Positions 24,628 through 34,049 are shown, numbered from the stretch's first letter. The stretch: 64,000 nt of DNA from Candidatus Pantoea gossypiicola (GCF_008632075.1 NZ_VWVM01000008.1:62001-126000); one strand, 5' to 3'. Notes: a model not told the origin generated them from the letters alone. Numbers and translations: made by a program.

Positions 24628-26709
24628 TCAGCCAGATACCGACGCCACTGGCTGCCGCCGTGCGGGAAAACTGAACGCGTCAACCCGCTCCGGAGGCGTT
24701 GGCTTGCCAAGCAGATATCCCTGCAATGCATCAAAGCCTAAGCTTGTGAGCAGATGCTGCTGCTCTTCAGTCTCGACGCCTTCCGCTACCATGCGCAGGT
24801 TGAGACTCTGTGCCAGCGTTAGCATGGCGCTGACCACGGTCGCATCTTCACTGCCTGGTCGCAGGCAGTTGATAAAGCTGCGATCAATCTTAAGTTCACT
24901 GGCATCCAGATGTTTAAGATGCAACAGGTTGGCATAGCCGATACCGAAGTTATCAATGGCGACGCTGACGCCTGCCTGCTGCAACTCATGAATCCGCTGC
25001 TGACTGAAAGCGGGATCGCGCATGGCAATCGTTTCGGTGATCTCCAGCATCAGCGCGCTGCCTGACAGCTGATAACGCGTCAGTGTCTGCGTCAGTGTGC
25101 TCAGCAAATCACGCTGATGGAACTGCAGCGCAGAGAGATTAACCGAAACCGTCCAGTCGCTGTGTCCCTGGCTGTGCCAGACCCTTAACTGACGGCACGC
25201 CTCCTCGATCACCCAGTTGCCCAGTGTTACAATCTGACCGGTTTTTTCTGCGCGCGGCAAAAACAGCTCAGGGGTCAGCAAACCGCGCTGCGGATGCTGC
25301 CAGCGCAGGAGCGCTTCAAATCCCATTAACCGGGTGCCACCGGAACAGAATTTGGGCTGATAGAAAAGCCGCATCTGCTGGCGATCAATGGCCTCCCACA
25401 AATCGTTGGCCAGCTCAAGCTGATGCTGCGTTGCCGCGCTCATGGCGGGTTCAAACAGGCACCAGCCGTTTCGTCCACTGTGTTTGGTGTGATACATCGC
25501 CGCGTCGGCATTAAACAGCAGCTCCTGCCGGTTACGTCCATGCAGTGGAAAGATCGCAATTCCCGCACTGAGTGAAACGTGCAGTACATAGCGGTCAAGT
25601 TCAAATGGCGTACTGATCACTTTAACCAGTTTTTGCGCCAGCTGCCGGGCCGGATTGATATCACACTCTGCCATCAGCACAAACTCATCCCCGCCCAGCC
25701 GCACCAGCAGCATCGTGTTACTGAGCTGACTGCGCAGCCGTTCCGCCACCGCCACCAGTAACCGGTCGCCGACATGATGTCCCCAGGTGTCATTGACCGC
25801 TTTGAAGCCATCGAGATCCATATAGATCACGGCAAAGCGATCTTCCTTTAGCATCGCCTGTTTGATGGCAAGATCGAGCTGCTGCTCCAGCATCACCCGG
25901 TTGGGCAGCGCGGTCAGGTTGTCATGCATCGCCAGCTGACGCAGCTCCTGGTTAGCGCGATTGAGCCGGGTTGCCAGCCGTGCGGCGCGCACCTGAGCGT
26001 CCAGCATCGAACTCAGCAGGGTGATCCCCAGAATACTCAGCGTAATCAGCGAAACCCATACCGCCAGTCCCGGACTACTGACGCCATGCGACTGCATTGT
26101 ACTGCCGTGGCGGAACGCCGCCGCCGCCATACCCACATAGTGCATGCCTGCAATCGCGATCCCCATCACTATTGAGGCCAGCCCACGCATCAGCAGCAGA
26201 TGATGGTCACCCTGCCGCAGATGAAACGCCATCCACAGCGCCACGCCTGAGGCCACAAACGCAATCAGCACAGAGAGCGTCACCAGCAGCGTATTCCACT
26301 CAGGTTGCGGATCAATCAGCAGGGCTGACATACCGAGATAGTGCATCACCACCACGCCCCCACCCAGAATCAGCGTGCCGCGCAGTAGCCGCTGACGGGT
26401 GAGATGCAGGCCGCCCACCGTCTGGCCGAAGGCGAATATTGACGCCAGGATCGCCACCAGCAGCGAGAGGATCGTCAGCTGCGTGTCATAGCGCATCGTC
26501 ATCGGCATCATCATCGCCAGCATCCCGATAAAATGCATGGCCCAGATGCCAATCCCCATTGCCGTGCCGCCAACCAGCAGCCAGAACCGCGCGCTCCAGC
26601 CATGGGAGACCGCCACCCGTCCGGCGGTGTCCAGCGCTGTAAAAGAGGCAATAAACGCCACGATCAGCGAAACGCAAATCAGAACGCTATCACAGGTGAC
26701 AAGCAACAT
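24628..26709 (-). CDS. MHYT-GGDEF-EAL membrane c-di-GMP enzyme with altered EAL loop 6
   Basis: A 693 aa paralogue of the adjacent protein. It has an MHYT domain (MHFIGM, MHYLGM, MHYVGM; seven helices), GGDEF with RLGGDEFVLM intact and no I-site, and an EAL domain with EALLRWQHP. The conserved loop-6 motif DDFGTGYSS reads DNFGIGYAN, replacing one metal-binding Asp with Asn. This predicts weak or no phosphodiesterase activity, leaving a cyclase or a GTP/c-di-GMP-binding role. Start ATG 26707-26709 follows GAGGAG; a longer in-frame ORF adds 49 unconserved residues. 142 bp separate it from its paralogue. Confidence 0.92.
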   Translation of the reverse strand: MLLVTCDSVLICVSLIVAFIASFTALDTAGRVAVSHGWSARFWLLVGGTAMGIGIWAMHFIGMLAMMMPMTMRYDTQLTILSLLVAILASIFAFGQTVGGLHLTRQRLLRGTLILGGGVVVMHYLGMSALLIDPQPEWNTLLVTLSVLIAFVASGVALWMAFHLRQGDHHLLLMRGLASIVMGIAIAGMHYVGMAAAAFRHGSTMQSHGVSSPGLAVWVSLITLSILGITLLSSMLDAQVRAARLATRLNRANQELRQLAMHDNLTALPNRVMLEQQLDLAIKQAMLKEDRFAVIYMDLDGFKAVNDTWGHHVGDRLLVAVAERLRSQLSNTMLLVRLGGDEFVLMAECDINPARQLAQKLVKVISTPFELDRYVLHVSLSAGIAIFPLHGRNRQELLFNADAAMYHTKHSGRNGWCLFEPAMSAATQHQLELANDLWEAIDRQQMRLFYQPKFCSGGTRLMGFEALLRWQHPQRGLLTPELFLPRAEKTGQIVTLGNWVIEEACRQLRVWHSQGHSDWTVSVNLSALQFHQRDLLSTLTQTLTRYQLSGSALMLEITETIAMRDPAFSQQRIHELQQAGVSVAIDNFGIGYANLLHLKHLDASELKIDRSFINCLRPGSEDATVVSAMLTLAQSLNLRMVAEGVETEEQQHLLTSLGFDALQGYLLGKPTPPERVDAFSFPARRQPVASVSG

Positions 26710-27253
26710 GTGCAACTCCTCAACGCCCGCAGAAAAGCAGGTGCTGTGTAAAGTCAGAAAAGTCATTTTAAAAACACCCAATGGGTGAAAGTTAATAAAC
26801 TTCACTATTTCCTGGCCCTGAAGACCGGGCAAAACAGGTCCACAAACGCAAGGCATTTGTGACCTGCATTTTATTAACCGCCTGATGAATCTGGCGCTAA
26901 ATCGTTATTATGTCTGATTGGTACAGGAACATATCACCGAAGCAGAAAGCATTCCAGAAACCGATAAAACAAGGGGTTTTGTTTTACCGTCTCGCTTTCG
27001 TGCCTTGCTGTAACTGGGTTATCGGCCAGAGAGACCTTTTGATTAATGAAAATTAAACGGCAGCACTTCGCGTAACGCTTTAACTGATCTATAGTAAGTA
27101 AAACTGATATAAATCATCATTCTTAAGTCTAAGATTTTTCTTAAGACTGCGGCACTGCCCGCCTTATTGTTTTTATTTCCTTACTTTGGGTTGAATCGTT
27201 AATAAACACCGGGTGAAAAAGCACTGACTCTCGATAATCCGTAAGGAAATATT
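26710..27253. promoter_or_regulatory. Divergent control region of MHYT gene and Csu pilus operon; candidate RcsB-type box
   Basis: A 544-bp AT-rich gap with no credible gene. TAAGATTTTTCTTA (27130-27143) matches a palindromic TAAGAATATTCTTA RcsAB-type box at 12 of 14 bases and lies 110 bp before the first pilus gene. A wider inverted repeat TCTTAAG / CTTAAGA (27121-27127 / 27139-27145) surrounds it. The ribosome site AAGGAAA precedes the start at 27254. Regulation by Rcs is inference. Confidence 0.4.
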
Positions 27254-27823
27254 ATGAAACTCAAGCTTTTTCTGTTTGCCGCTGCAGGATTAACTGTTGC
27301 TGTTCCATCATTAACCCAGGCGGCTACGACCTCGGGAACCATCAATGCCACGTTGACGCTGACCACTGGTTGTCTGGTAAATGGACAGTCAGCCACGGCG
27401 GGCGTTAACTTCGGTACCCTGAACTTTGGTAGCAGCGCCGCCACCTTTGATACCCTGAATGCCACCCTGGTCGGTGCCGCCGGTAACGGTATTTTTGTGC
27501 GCTGCACTACCGGTCAGGATTACAACGTGGTGGTGACCAGCAGCAATGCTGCGCCAGCCACTATCTATGGCACCGCTTCTGCGTCACCGCGTTATCTGAT
27601 TCTGGGATCGAATAATGCGCAGGGTATCGCCTATACCCTCTATAGTGACGCCTCCTTCACCACGGCGATCGCCAACAATACGCCTATCGCGGCCAGTGGC
27701 ACCACTGACCCGACATTGGGTACCAACTACGCCATCTATGGCCGGGTGGTCGGTGGTGGCTTTAACCCCCTGATCCCTGCCGGAACCTATACCGATACCA
27801 TTAACGTGGCCGTGAACTACTAA
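27254..27823 (+). CDS. Csu-type pilus major subunit (spore coat U domain)
   Basis: Probable major pilin of a Csu-family (archaic) chaperone-usher pilus, 189 aa. It has a Sec signal peptide cleaved near LTQA-ATT, then one SCPU domain (residues about 26-189) with a conserved Cys in TTGCLVNG and the typical VNFGTLNFG. The donor-strand-type C-terminus GTYTDTINVAVNY is present, as is usual for the family. First gene of five in one direction (27254-32514), comparable to Acinetobacter csuA/B. The ribosome site AAGGAAATATT is good. The pilus mediates attachment to surfaces in family members; here that is inference. Confidence 0.88.
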   Translation: MKLKLFLFAAAGLTVAVPSLTQAATTSGTINATLTLTTGCLVNGQSATAGVNFGTLNFGSSAATFDTLNATLVGAAGNGIFVRCTTGQDYNVVVTSSNAAPATIYGTASASPRYLILGSNNAQGIAYTLYSDASFTTAIANNTPIAASGTTDPTLGTNYAIYGRVVGGGFNPLIPAGTYTDTINVAVNY

Positions 27824-27845
27824 CTGCTGCCGCAGGTAAATAAGG

Positions 27846-28361
27846 TTGGTTCTCTGGCGACCCTGCCTGACGATCGCACGCAGCCTGCTCCTGATGATAG
27901 TAAGTGTCAGCGCCTGGAGTCTGCCCACCAGCACCTTTCAGGTGACCGCCTCGGTGGTAGCAGGCTGCGTGATATCCGGTACTAATACCGGCGTTTTTGG
28001 CACGCTCAATTTCGGCACGCAGTCTGGCGTGGCGGCCAGTACCGTCAATGCCAGCTTCGTGCAGAGCACCGCCATTAACCTTGCCTGTACGCCAGGCACC
28101 ACGCTGAGCATGAGCATTAACCAGGGCAGCAACTTCACCACTACCCGTAATCTCAAGCTGCCCAATTTCAGCAATACCGTTCCCTATACGCTCTTTAGTA
28201 ACGCCAGCCGCACCACGGTCATCCCGGTGAACCAGGCGGTGTCGCTGAGCTATAGCAATGCCAATAACATTACGCTGCCGATCTATGGTCAGCTACAACT
28301 GCCCGGCACTGCGCGCGCCGGCGTTTATACCGATACGCTGACCGTCACCCTGACCTGGTGA
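27846..28361 (+). CDS. Csu-type pilus minor subunit (spore coat U domain)
   Basis: A 171 aa SCPU-domain protein with an N-terminal hydrophobic export segment (about 12-25, ending VSAWS) and the family pattern VVAGCVISG ... FGTLNFGT. The C-terminus AGVYTDTLTVTLTW is present. No ATG lies at the right place, so I use the TTG at 27846 following AGGTAAATAAGG; an ATG further in (27895) would remove half the export segment. It follows the major subunit by 22 bp. It matches the position of csuA or csuB; Acinetobacter has both, whereas only one such gene exists here. Confidence 0.8.
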   Translation: MVLWRPCLTIARSLLLMIVSVSAWSLPTSTFQVTASVVAGCVISGTNTGVFGTLNFGTQSGVAASTVNASFVQSTAINLACTPGTTLSMSINQGSNFTTTRNLKLPNFSNTVPYTLFSNASRTTVIPVNQAVSLSYSNANNITLPIYGQLQLPGTARAGVYTDTLTVTLTW

Positions 28362-28386
28362 GGTGATTGAAAACAAGGATATGATC

Positions 28387-29085
28387 ATGAAGCCACTGCG
28401 CGCCCTGCTGCTCCTGCTGAGTTCCACTCTGCTCTCTCCGGCCTTCGCCGCCAACTCGGTGATGATCTGGCCCATTGATCCCGCCATTAATCCTGAAGAG
28501 AAAGCCAGCGAGCTCTGGCTGGAAAATCGCGGTAACAGCACGACCATGATGCAGATCCGGGTTTTCAGCTGGCAGCAGATTAACAGTCAGGAGCAGTATC
28601 AGACCCAGCAGCAGGTTGTTGCCAGCCCGCCGATGGTGCGGATGGAGCCGGGCCAGAAACAGCTGGTCAGGCTGATTAAACAGACGCCGCCTGCGGCCGG
28701 TAAAGAGCTGGCCTACCGGGTGGTGCTGGATGAAATCCCGACGCCGAACAATCCCGGCGAAAATCAGGCCGGACTGACCTTTCAGATGCGCTATTCGGTG
28801 CCGCTGTTTGTGTATGGTTCCGGGCTCTCCACCGACAGCGTCCGTCCCGCTCTGCACTGGCAACAGGTCAGCGAGGGCGGTAAGCGCTGGCTCCAGCTGA
28901 CCAACAGCGGCAACGGCCACGCCCGGCTCAGCAATGTGGCGATTGGTGGTCGCAAGCTGGGCGAAGGCTTATACGGCTATGTGCTGGCGGACAGCACGCA
29001 TCGCTGGCCGCTCACGGTGCCGGTCAGCGGCGAACTCACCGCAGAGGTTAATAAAAGCCAGTGGCGCAGCGCTGCCCGGAAGTAA
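28387..29085 (+). CDS. Csu-type periplasmic pilus chaperone
   Basis: A 232 aa PapD-like periplasmic chaperone. It has a signal peptide (MKPLRALLLLLSSTLLSPAFA) and an N-terminal Ig domain with EEKASELWLENRGN, MQIRVFSWQQI, and the F1-G1 region SPPMVRMEPGQKQLVRLIK. It supplies the donor strand to subunits. I choose the ATG at 28387 because AAGGAT lies 9 bp upstream; a GTG at 28363 and an ATG at 28381 are in frame but poorly spaced. It sits between the subunits and the usher, as in csuC. The short gap before the usher implies one transcript. Confidence 0.88.
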   Translation: MKPLRALLLLLSSTLLSPAFAANSVMIWPIDPAINPEEKASELWLENRGNSTTMMQIRVFSWQQINSQEQYQTQQQVVASPPMVRMEPGQKQLVRLIKQTPPAAGKELAYRVVLDEIPTPNNPGENQAGLTFQMRYSVPLFVYGSGLSTDSVRPALHWQQVSEGGKRWLQLTNSGNGHARLSNVAIGGRKLGEGLYGYVLADSTHRWPLTVPVSGELTAEVNKSQWRSAARK

Positions 29086-29092
29086 GCGCTGA

Positions 29093-31540
29093 ATGAGACC
29101 TTTTTCCCTGCCCCCCTGCGCGCTGGCGGTGGTCAGCGTGATTTACGCGCTTACGCCGGATCCTGTGCTGGCGGAGACTTACTCATCCCTGCCCCCGCCG
29201 CCCAGCCTGCAGAGCAGCGGCGCGGGTCAGCAATACATGCTGGAGCTGGTGATTAACCAGCAGGCAAACGGCAATATTGTGGCAGTGGAGCAGCGCGACG
29301 GTCATTTCTGGCTGCGCAGCAGCGATCTGCAGCGTGCCGGGCTGTCACCGGATAAGCTGGGCCAGCAGCCGCAGGTTGATGTCAGCGGCCTGCAATCCAT
29401 CAGCGTGGAGTATGACGCTGCGCGGCAGCGCCTGCTACTGACCGTGCCACCTGACTGGCTGCCCGGCCAGATCATTGGTGAGGCGAAGAATGGACCGCGC
29501 TATCCAGGCCGTACCAGCAGCGGTGCGCTGATTAATTACGACCTGTACGCCAGCCGCACTGATACCACCGGTACCAGACTTTCCGCCTGGAACGAACTGC
29601 GGCTGTTTGGTGATGCCGGGCACGTCTCAACTAACGGCGTCTGGCAGCAGCAGCTGGAAGGCAGTACGACTTATCAGGACAACGGCTATATCCGCTACGA
29701 CAGCTGGTGGAGCAATGAAGATGAGAACACGGCGGTAAGCTGGCGGGTCGGGGATCTTGTCACCGATTCGCTAGCCTGGAGCAGCAGCGTGCGGCTCGGC
29801 GGCATCCGCGTCGGCCGCGACTTCAGCGTCCGTCCCGATCTGGTGACCTATCCGCTGCCCGCTTTTTCCGGTCAGGCAGCCGTTCCTTCCACCGTCGATC
29901 TCTTTATCAACGGCTATCGTTCCAGCCAGGCAAACGTGCAGCCTGGCCCCTGGTCGATGACCAATGTGCCGTTTGTTAACGGCGCGGGTGATGCGGTGAT
30001 CACCACCACCGATGCGGTGGGCCGTCGCGTCACTACCACCATGCCGTTTTACGTCTCCAGTAATCTGCTGAAATCTGGCCTGTCAGATTATGCCTTCTCT
30101 GCTGGCGCGATCCGCGAGAACTACGGCATCAAAAACTTCGATTATGGGCAGGCCGCCGCCAGCGGTTCTTACCGATATGGCATGACCGACTGGCTGACGC
30201 TGGAGAGTCACGCTGAAGGCAGCGAAAGCCTGGCGATGGGCGGGCTGGGCGGACAGCTGCGCGTCGGCAGCTGGGGAGTGGTCAACGGCGCGGTGGCGCA
30301 AAGTCAGCTCGATGGCGAGAGCGGCAGGCAATACAGCTGGGGTTATCAGTACAACAACAGCTGGTTCAACATCGGCACGCAGCAGACCCAGCGCAGCAGC
30401 GACTTCGGCAATCTGGCGCTGGTCGGCAGCCGTGCCGGAAGCCAGGCGGATAGCCGCTACGCACTGTCGCGCCGCAGTGCGCAGTACAGCGCCAGCGTCT
30501 CGCTGAACCAGTTTGGCAGCGTCGGTGCCGCTTTCATCGATATCACTGATGGCCAGGGCGACCGCACTCGCCTGTGGAACCTCTCATGGAGTAAAAACCT
30601 GTGGGGCAACAGCAGCCTCTATGTCTCCGCCAGCCGCGATCAGGAGGAGAAGAGCTGGACCGGTGCTATCTCGCTGGTCATCCCGTTTGGCGAACAGGGC
30701 AGCGCGGCTATCAGCACCGAACGCGATCAGCGTGGCCGCGACAGTCAGCGCATTTACGCCTCCAGCGCCATGCCCAGCGACGGCGGATTTGCCTGGGATG
30801 CCTCCTGGGCGAATCAGAGCGGTGACAGCGGCGATTATCGTCAGGGCAGTCTGCGCTATCGCAACAACCAGATCGACACGTCGGGGGGCTTCTATGGCGA
30901 TGATGGCAACCTCACGCAATGGGCCGATCTCTCTGGCGCGCTGGTGTTAATGGATAACAGCGTCTTTGCCGCTAACGCCATCAACGACGCCTTTGTGCTG
31001 GTGAAAACAAGCTATCCCGACGTGAACGTGCGCTATGAAAATCAGTCGATGGGACGTACCAATCAACAGGGCTATCTGCTGGTGCCTGCCATCAGCAGCT
31101 ACTACCCGGCCAAATATGATATCGATACCCTCGACCTGCCCGCCGATATGACCACGCCACGGGTTGAACAGCGCTTTGCGGTGAAACGCCAGAGCGGCTA
31201 CCTGCTCAACTTCCCGGTGGAGAAACTGCGCGCTGCCAGCGTGATCCTGGTTGATGCGCAGGGCCAGCCGCTGCCGGTTTCAAGCCGGGTGCAGCGGCCT
31301 GGCCATCCCACCGGATATGTCGGCTGGGATGGCATCGTCTGGATGGAAGATCTTACCACCAGCAATCCGATCGAGGTGGTGACGCCCGATGGTCGCCGCT
31401 GCGAAACCGAGCTGCATATCGCCAGCGGTCAGCCGCAGGCGCTGAAAACCTATGGTCCCCTGACCTGCGCGCTGCCGGCTCCTGTTGCAGGTAGCGCCGC
31501 CGCCCCTGCTGAACCTTTTATGTCCGGAAATCCACTATGA
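29093..31540 (+). CDS. Csu-type outer-membrane usher
   Basis: Outer-membrane assembly platform, 815 aa, PapC/FimD superfamily. It has a signal peptide (to about residue 27, VLAE), an N-terminal chaperone-binding domain, a 24-strand barrel (VGRDFSVRPDLVTYPLP), the plug region (FINGYRSSQANVQPGPWSM), and C-terminal domains with the usual NQQGYLLVP and YDIDTLDLP. It is typical in length for the Csu branch. The last bases overlap the start of the tip-protein gene (ATGATG), which couples them. No frame disruption. Confidence 0.9.
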   Translation: MRPFSLPPCALAVVSVIYALTPDPVLAETYSSLPPPPSLQSSGAGQQYMLELVINQQANGNIVAVEQRDGHFWLRSSDLQRAGLSPDKLGQQPQVDVSGLQSISVEYDAARQRLLLTVPPDWLPGQIIGEAKNGPRYPGRTSSGALINYDLYASRTDTTGTRLSAWNELRLFGDAGHVSTNGVWQQQLEGSTTYQDNGYIRYDSWWSNEDENTAVSWRVGDLVTDSLAWSSSVRLGGIRVGRDFSVRPDLVTYPLPAFSGQAAVPSTVDLFINGYRSSQANVQPGPWSMTNVPFVNGAGDAVITTTDAVGRRVTTTMPFYVSSNLLKSGLSDYAFSAGAIRENYGIKNFDYGQAAASGSYRYGMTDWLTLESHAEGSESLAMGGLGGQLRVGSWGVVNGAVAQSQLDGESGRQYSWGYQYNNSWFNIGTQQTQRSSDFGNLALVGSRAGSQADSRYALSRRSAQYSASVSLNQFGSVGAAFIDITDGQGDRTRLWNLSWSKNLWGNSSLYVSASRDQEEKSWTGAISLVIPFGEQGSAAISTERDQRGRDSQRIYASSAMPSDGGFAWDASWANQSGDSGDYRQGSLRYRNNQIDTSGGFYGDDGNLTQWADLSGALVLMDNSVFAANAINDAFVLVKTSYPDVNVRYENQSMGRTNQQGYLLVPAISSYYPAKYDIDTLDLPADMTTPRVEQRFAVKRQSGYLLNFPVEKLRAASVILVDAQGQPLPVSSRVQRPGHPTGYVGWDGIVWMEDLTTSNPIEVVTPDGRRCETELHIASGQPQALKTYGPLTCALPAPVAGSAAAPAEPFMSGNPL

Positions 31541-32514
31541 TGAGATCGCTGTTACTGGCTGGCCTGTTGCTGCTACTGCCGTCACTGAGCTACGCCGCCT
31601 GTACCCTGCCCGCCTCCACAGCAAGCTTTGGTTCGGTCACCACCTTTGTGGCGAATACCACCGTCAGCTCGGTCACCACCAATGCCAACGTCAACTGTGG
31701 CTCCGGCTCGTCGCTGTCGCTGCTCGGCAATAACCAGATAACCTTCCAGTTGACCGGCGCAACTACGGTCAGCGGCACGCGCGGCATCCTGAAGCGCAGC
31801 GGTGACACCGGCAGCGATAATGTGCCTGTGCGGCTCTGCACCGACAGTGCCTGCGCCACTGAACTGACTATCGGCGGCACGCCGTTTGTCTATGGATCGC
31901 AGACACTGATCAACCTGGCGGGATTGCTGGGCAGCCTCAACTTCGCCATTCCGATTTATCTGCGCACCGTTCCCGGTCAGGTGGTGGCCGCCGGAACCTA
32001 TCAGGTGACGCTGAACATGGCGGTGACCTGGCGCGTCTGCACCAGCGTCAGTGTCGGTAATATTTGCCTGAGCGAGCAGAATGGCAGCGGCGTGATACCG
32101 ATTAACATCACCGCTATCCTGACCAATGACTGTACGACGATCACCTCGCCCAATATCAGCTTTGGCAGCGCGCCGCTGGTGGGCAGCTTCTCCGCCGTCT
32201 CGCAGACCATTAACGTATTGTGCAGCAAAGGCAGCACCTATACCGTCGGGCTGAGCAATGGCAGCTATGCGGCGGGTAGCGTCAGGAATATGGCTAGCGG
32301 CGCAAACCGACTGAGCTATGAGATCTATAAAGGCACGACCAGCAATCGCTGGGGATCGGCAGGCACGGAACGCTGGAGCAGTACCACCTCGACGGCGGTA
32401 TCAACAGATGGACTGACGCGCGGCTTTAACTACACCGCGCGTATCCTGACCACGCAGAACACGCCGCCTGCGGGAAACTACAGCGACAGCGTGGTGGTCG
32501 ATTTGTCCTTTTAG
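31537..32514 (+). CDS. Csu-type pilus tip adhesin (two spore coat U domains)
   Basis: A 325 aa secreted protein with a signal peptide cleaved near LSYA-ACT and two SCPU domains (about 22-165 and 170-325). This is the layout of CsuE tip adhesins. Cysteines typical of each domain are present (ACTLPAST; TNDCTTITS). The end GNYSDSVVVDLSF resembles a donor strand. Last gene of the operon. Its stop overlaps by four bases the stop of the convergent CitA-like symporter gene, and I found no terminator hairpin in between. Confidence 0.87.
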   Translation: MMRSLLLAGLLLLLPSLSYAACTLPASTASFGSVTTFVANTTVSSVTTNANVNCGSGSSLSLLGNNQITFQLTGATTVSGTRGILKRSGDTGSDNVPVRLCTDSACATELTIGGTPFVYGSQTLINLAGLLGSLNFAIPIYLRTVPGQVVAAGTYQVTLNMAVTWRVCTSVSVGNICLSEQNGSGVIPINITAILTNDCTTITSPNISFGSAPLVGSFSAVSQTINVLCSKGSTYTVGLSNGSYAAGSVRNMASGANRLSYEIYKGTTSNRWGSAGTERWSSTTSTAVSTDGLTRGFNYTARILTTQNTPPAGNYSDSVVVDLSF

Positions 32515-33833
32515 AGAGAAGCGCTGGCTGGCGTCGCGCTGTGGCGCAACTGATACTGTTTCACCATCCGGCCAATCAACAGCGTCCCGATCAGCCCGCA
32601 GACGGCAGCAAAGGTCAGCCAGACGCCCGGCATCGCCTTATCACCGGTGGCGTGGATCAGATAGCTGGAGATGGCAGGCGTGAAGCCGCCAAACAGCGCC
32701 GTCGCCAGGCTGTAGGCCATAGAGAAACCCGCGGCTCGCACCTCAGCAGGCATAATCTCTGCCAGATAGACCACCATCGCCCCGTTGTAGCTGGCATAAA
32801 GAAACGACAGCCACAGTTCCGCTTCCAGCAGGTGGGCAAAACTGGCCGATCCCACCAGCCAGTGCAGCACCGGCCAGGTCGTCACAATCATCAGCAGGGT
32901 AAAGATGATCAGCAGCGGACGGCGACCGACGCGGTCCGACAGCGCGCCCATCAGTGGCAGCCAGAACAGGTTTGAGACACCTACGCAGAGGGTGACCAGA
33001 AACGCCTGTTTGTCGCTCATCATCAGCACGGTTTTACCAAAGGTCGGGGTAAAGGCGGTGATCATGTAGAACATCACCGTGGTGGTGACCACCATCAGCA
33101 TGCCCGCCAGTACCAGCGCCCAGTTGCTGGCCACCGACCGCATAATTTCCGTCATGCTCGGATGGTGTTTACGTTTGCTGAACGCTTCGGTCTCTTCCAG
33201 CATCCGGCGGATGTAGAACAGGAACGGCACAATCAGGCAGCCGACCACAAACGGGATACGCCAGCCCCACTCCGTCACCGCCTCTTTCGCCAGCAGATGA
33301 TTCAGCATCAGCCCCAGCATGGCGGCAAAAATCACTGCAATCTGCTGACTGCCCGACTGCCAGCTGACGAAAAAGCCTTTGCGACCTTTCGGCGCGACTT
33401 CGGCCAGATAGACCGACACGCCCCCCAGCTCAACGCCCGCCGAGAAGCCCTGCAACAGGCGTCCCAGCAGGATTAGAATCGGTGCCGCTGCGCCCAGCGT
33501 GGCGTAGCCTGGCACCAGCGCGATAGTCAGGGTGCCAATTGCCATCAGGCCCAGCGTCAGCAACAAGCCTTTACGACGACCATGATGGTCGATGTAGGCA
33601 CCCAGAATAATCGCCCCCAGCGGGCGCATCAGGAAACCGGCACCAAAGGTCATCAGGGTCAGCATCAGGGAAGCGAACGGGTCATCGCCGGGGAAGAAGG
33701 TTTTGGCAATGGCGGTGGCGTAGTAGCCAAACACCATAAAATCGTACATCTCCAGGAAGTTACCACTGGTGACGTTGAAGATGGTTCGGGCAGCACTTTT
33801 CGGCGGCTTTTGTAAAGATGGGGCGTGACTCAT
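32511..33833 (-). CDS. MFS proton symporter, CitA/TcuC-like (tricarboxylate)
   Basis: A 440 aa twelve-helix inner-membrane symporter of the metabolite:H+ family. It closely follows citrate/tricarballylate carriers: NFLEMYDFMVFGYYATAIAK, LGAYIDHHGRRKGL, RLLQGFSAGVELGGVSVYLA, WQSGSQQIAV and EWGWRIPFVVGC. Tricarballylate (TcuC) and citrate (CitA) carriers differ little, so I cannot choose between them. No tcuA/tcuB genes lie nearby, which favours citrate or a related acid. It stands alone between the pilus operon and exbD. Confidence 0.82.
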   Translation of the reverse strand: MSHAPSLQKPPKSAARTIFNVTSGNFLEMYDFMVFGYYATAIAKTFFPGDDPFASLMLTLMTFGAGFLMRPLGAIILGAYIDHHGRRKGLLLTLGLMAIGTLTIALVPGYATLGAAAPILILLGRLLQGFSAGVELGGVSVYLAEVAPKGRKGFFVSWQSGSQQIAVIFAAMLGLMLNHLLAKEAVTEWGWRIPFVVGCLIVPFLFYIRRMLEETEAFSKRKHHPSMTEIMRSVASNWALVLAGMLMVVTTTVMFYMITAFTPTFGKTVLMMSDKQAFLVTLCVGVSNLFWLPLMGALSDRVGRRPLLIIFTLLMIVTTWPVLHWLVGSASFAHLLEAELWLSFLYASYNGAMVVYLAEIMPAEVRAAGFSMAYSLATALFGGFTPAISSYLIHATGDKAMPGVWLTFAAVCGLIGTLLIGRMVKQYQLRHSATPASASL

Positions 33834-34022
33834 AACGGCTTCCTGTTGTTTTTTAGCCGTTTTAGCCTGCCTGAGGCGAGATTAATGTGACCTGACTCAC
33901 CATTGCACTTTACAATTCTGTGTACATAAGTAACAAAAAATTAACAATTCAAATCAGCCAGCATAAGTGAGCAGTTGTGGCGCGGATCTGCCTGATTTTA
34001 TCTGGCTAAGCGCCGCCATAAA

Positions 34023-34049
34023 AAAAGGCGACCTTCACAGTCGCCTTTT
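34023..34049 (-). terminator. Terminator of exbBD
   Basis: Arms GGCGAC and GTCGCC with flanking A/T tracts (AAAA and TTTT) and a seven-base loop, 20 bp after the exbD stop. Leftward transcripts meet a run of T's after the stem. The symmetric tracts make it potentially bidirectional. The rest of 33834-34022 contains only the promoter area of the symporter gene. Confidence 0.85.
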
